Shown: in pieces, positions 28,371 to 29,829 of the stretch
How positions within the stretch are numbered: the first letter of the stretch is position 1
How the letters are laid out: the number at the start of each line of letters is the position of its first letter
Virus record (IMG/VR): IMGVR_UViG_3300021130_000013
Span: 1 to 29,829 of that record
Length of the DNA: 29,829 bases
DNA from: a virus
Reading direction: 5' to 3' (one strand)
Program-made: the position numbers and the translations under genes
Notes under the pieces: generated by a model
What the model was told of the DNA's origin: nothing
Seen by the model: only the letters and a program-made list of their open reading frames with translations
The model's database searches: none

Positions 28371-29381
28371 GTGGCAGACAAGCAAGTGACGACAGAAGAC
28401 GTCCTCAATGACGCTGGTGAGAGCTTAGATCTCGCCTCCCTGGACCCGGATAACCTTCCGAGTGATCCCGAGAAGCTCCTAGAGCTCCTCAATGGAAAGG
28501 CCGATGCCGATCCAAAGGAAAACGAAGAAACTGATCCGAAAACGGACGTAAATCCACAAGATTCGGACCCGTCCACCGATCTTAATCAGGAAGAAGAAGC
28601 GCCAGTCCTTTCGGCCGATGGCAAGCACACGATTCCTTTTGCGGTTCTCCGCAGGGAACGGGAATCGCGGCAAACCATGGAAGCTGAAAATGCCGCTCTC
28701 CGGAAACAACTGGATGAGCTGAAGCTGCAACCCGGACAGGCCAATCCGGAGATCCCTGATCTTGACCCGGAAGACCCGGAGCTCAAGGCCCTTGAAGAAG
28801 AATTTCCTGAGATTGCCAAACTCAACAAGGCAGCCCGAGCGGAGAACCAACGGCTTCGCCAGGAATTGAATCAGTTCAGGGACCGCGTCGAGGTGATGAC
28901 CTCGCAGTGGGAAAGGGATCAGCAGCAGAAGCAACAGGCTGAAGTCGCCCAAATCAATACGGCGATCGATGCCAATCCAACCCTTCGCTACCTTCGGGAT
29001 GAAGGGAATGAGCTCTGGAAAGCGGCCGTAGAAATCGATGCCCGACTGGAAAATTCACCGCAATGGCGCGATAAGCCCATCGCGGAACGATTCGCCAAGG
29101 TTGTCGAGCGGCTGGAAGAAGACTTTGGGAGCGTAAATCTCCCGGCGTCCTACCAGTCGTCACCTGTCAGGGACACGCAAAAGCCCAGGCCGAGAGCGAC
29201 TGAAACGGAGCAGCAGCCCCGGATCAACACGCTATCAGACCTTAAAGGCGGCAGCGCTCCCGAGTCTCCTGCAGCAAATCTGGAGAACGCGACGGCAGCT
29301 GAAATTGGGGCGATGTTGCAAAACATCCCTTATGAGCAGCTTTCGAAGATGGATCCTCTGGATCTGCTGAAAAGGCTTTAA
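28371..29381 (+). CDS. Head scaffolding protein
   Basis: A 336-residue, strongly acidic, coiled-coil-rich protein directly before the capsid gene. N-terminal 80 residues are acidic and disordered; SADGKHTIPFAVLRRERESR is a conserved motif of podovirus scaffolds; then coiled coil (TMEAENAALRKQLDELKLQP; AARAENQRLRQELNQFRDRV) and a short C-terminal helix (YEQLSKMDPLDLLKRL) that may touch the coat. It would guide capsid assembly and then leave the head. GTG 28371 has only a weak ribosome site. Confidence 0.88.
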   Translation: MADKQVTTEDVLNDAGESLDLASLDPDNLPSDPEKLLELLNGKADADPKENEETDPKTDVNPQDSDPSTDLNQEEEAPVLSADGKHTIPFAVLRRERESRQTMEAENAALRKQLDELKLQPGQANPEIPDLDPEDPELKALEEEFPEIAKLNKAARAENQRLRQELNQFRDRVEVMTSQWERDQQQKQQAEVAQINTAIDANPTLRYLRDEGNELWKAAVEIDARLENSPQWRDKPIAERFAKVVERLEEDFGSVNLPASYQSSPVRDTQKPRPRATETEQQPRINTLSDLKGGSAPESPAANLENATAAEIGAMLQNIPYEQLSKMDPLDLLKRL

Positions 29382-29389
29382 CGATACCC

Positions 29390-29411
29390 ACCGCTGAGAA
29401 GCGGTTTTTTT
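29390..29411 (+). terminator. Intrinsic terminator between scaffold and capsid genes
   Basis: ACCGCT-GAGA-AGCGGT followed by a run of seven T (29405-29411). Nine bases after the scaffold stop. The stem and loop match the CCGCT-GGGA-AGCGG hairpin before the scaffold gene, but here a T run is added. Partial termination would set scaffold against capsid amounts unless capsid has its own start. Confidence 0.8.
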
Positions 29412-29417
29412 ATGCCC

Positions 29418-29431
29418 GCGTCGTGAGACGC
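29418..29431 (+). promoter_or_regulatory. GTGA-loop hairpin in the capsid leader
   Basis: GCGTC-GTGA-GACGC, perfect stem with GNRA loop, 24 bases before the capsid ATG and just upstream of its AGGA ribosome site. It parallels the GTGA hairpin at 28295-28308. Confidence 0.65.
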
Positions 29432-29454
29432 CCTTCCCGTAGCAGGAAACCCCA

Positions 29455-29829
29455 ATGGCACAAACGCAGATTGCAGCGGGTTCAGCATTAGCCCGCAAAA
29501 TTTACGGCGCAGCCTTGTTTGCTCGCGTCATTCAGGCTCCGGCCTTTACCCGAGCTTTGATCGGTGAATCTCCCCAGCAGGGTGATGCCGAAGCCAAGCT
29601 CAAGGGTCAGACCGCATCCACGATGCCTATCGTGCGCGTAACCGATCTCTCCAAGACCCAGGGCGACAAGGTCTCTGTTGACCTTTTCGACACCATCATG
29701 GGTCAGCCGATTGTCGGTGACCGTCAGGCTGAAGGCCGAGGCGAAAAGCTCGTCTCCTCTTCAATGGACATCCGGATCGACCTTCTGACCAAGGTTGTCG
29801 ATGCCGGCGGCAAGATGACCGCACAGCGC
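29455..29829 (+). CDS. Major capsid protein, N4 gp56 family (5' part only)
   Basis: The first 125 residues; the gene runs off the window. Signature: GDAEAKLKGQTASTMPIVRV, TDLSKTQGDKVSVDLFDTIM, GQPIVGDRQAEGRGEKLVSS, SMDIRIDLLTKVVDAGGKMT, AQR. This matches N4-gp56-type coat proteins (PIVRVTDLSK..GD.V.VDLF....G.P..GDR...GRGE.L..SSMDI.ID....VDAGG.M). It forms the icosahedral shell. AGGA lies eight bases before the ATG. Confidence 0.95.
   Translation, partial: MAQTQIAAGSALARKIYGAALFARVIQAPAFTRALIGESPQQGDAEAKLKGQTASTMPIVRVTDLSKTQGDKVSVDLFDTIMGQPIVGDRQAEGRGEKLVSSSMDIRIDLLTKVVDAGGKMTAQR

Noticed and set aside
1-29829. CRISPR array, diversity-generating retroelement, retron or insertion sequence
   Set aside because: No regularly spaced repeats, no reverse transcriptase motif, no transposase and no terminal inverted repeats were seen in this window.

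Overview
The window is a contiguous piece of a temperate, short-tailed (podovirus-type) phage genome of a Gram-negative, probably proteobacterial, host. Evidence for this is a lambda-like immunity region with a LexA/S24-type repressor, a Red-type exonuclease/annealase pair, NinB, a lambda R-like endolysin followed by an outer-membrane lipoprotein (o-spanin type), a P22-like portal and an N4-gp56-type major capsid protein. The sequence runs without a break from late virion genes (positions 1-3386) across an attP-like site (3684-3912) into int. It therefore reads as the circular or packaged phage form, not as an integrated prophage with host DNA next to int. The host species cannot be named; the attP contains the 5' half of a tRNA-Arg(CCU) gene.

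Layout. (1) 1-3386, rightward: the C-terminal part of a very large polyvalent virion/ejection-type protein and a coupled bacterioferritin-like gene, the distal end of the late operon. (2) 3383-3673: a small secreted protein beside attP, a candidate lysogenic-conversion gene. (3) 3684-3912: attP. (4) 3904-13289, leftward early operon from a strong pL at 13401-13430. It runs from small proteins through bet/recT, an exonuclease fusion, ninB, an inserted HNH-AP2 endonuclease, a Tad2-like (former DUF2829) candidate anti-defence protein, an N4 gp49/Sf6 66-like protein and a chain of small accessory genes to xis and int. Most neighbours overlap by ATGA or GTGA, so translation is tightly coupled. (5) 13390-14546: immunity region with repressor, Cro-like protein and matching operators TATAC-N5-GTATA placed identically in pL and pR. 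(6) 14547-21256, rightward early/middle genes: small regulators, HNH nuclease, replication protein and helicase loader, Ref-like nuclease, PD-(D/E)XK-like nuclease, SSB, small membrane proteins, MazG-like pyrophosphohydrolase, DUF3310 and a late regulator candidate (Q-like). (7) 21257-21390: a structured, attenuator-like leader. (8) 21391-22895: lysis cassette. (9) 22911-29829: packaging and head genes (terS, terL, portal, virion lysozyme, conserved protein, scaffold, start of the capsid gene), with paired GNRA-loop hairpins before the scaffold and capsid genes.

How it works together (inference from families and order). The repressor, cleavable at Ala-Gly, would shut pL and pR. Cro starts at or next to its own transcription start and so may be made from a leaderless mRNA. 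After induction the left operon supplies recombination, anti-defence and excision functions, and the right operon supplies replication. The Q-like protein may act through the hairpin cluster at 21290-21376 to open lysis and head genes.

The items most worth following are: the phage bacterioferritin with two of six diiron ligands replaced; the Tad2-like fusion; the attP that carries a tRNA 5' half rather than the usual 3' half; the mutually exclusive RNA pairings before the lysis genes; and the duplicated GNRA hairpins in front of the scaffold and capsid genes.
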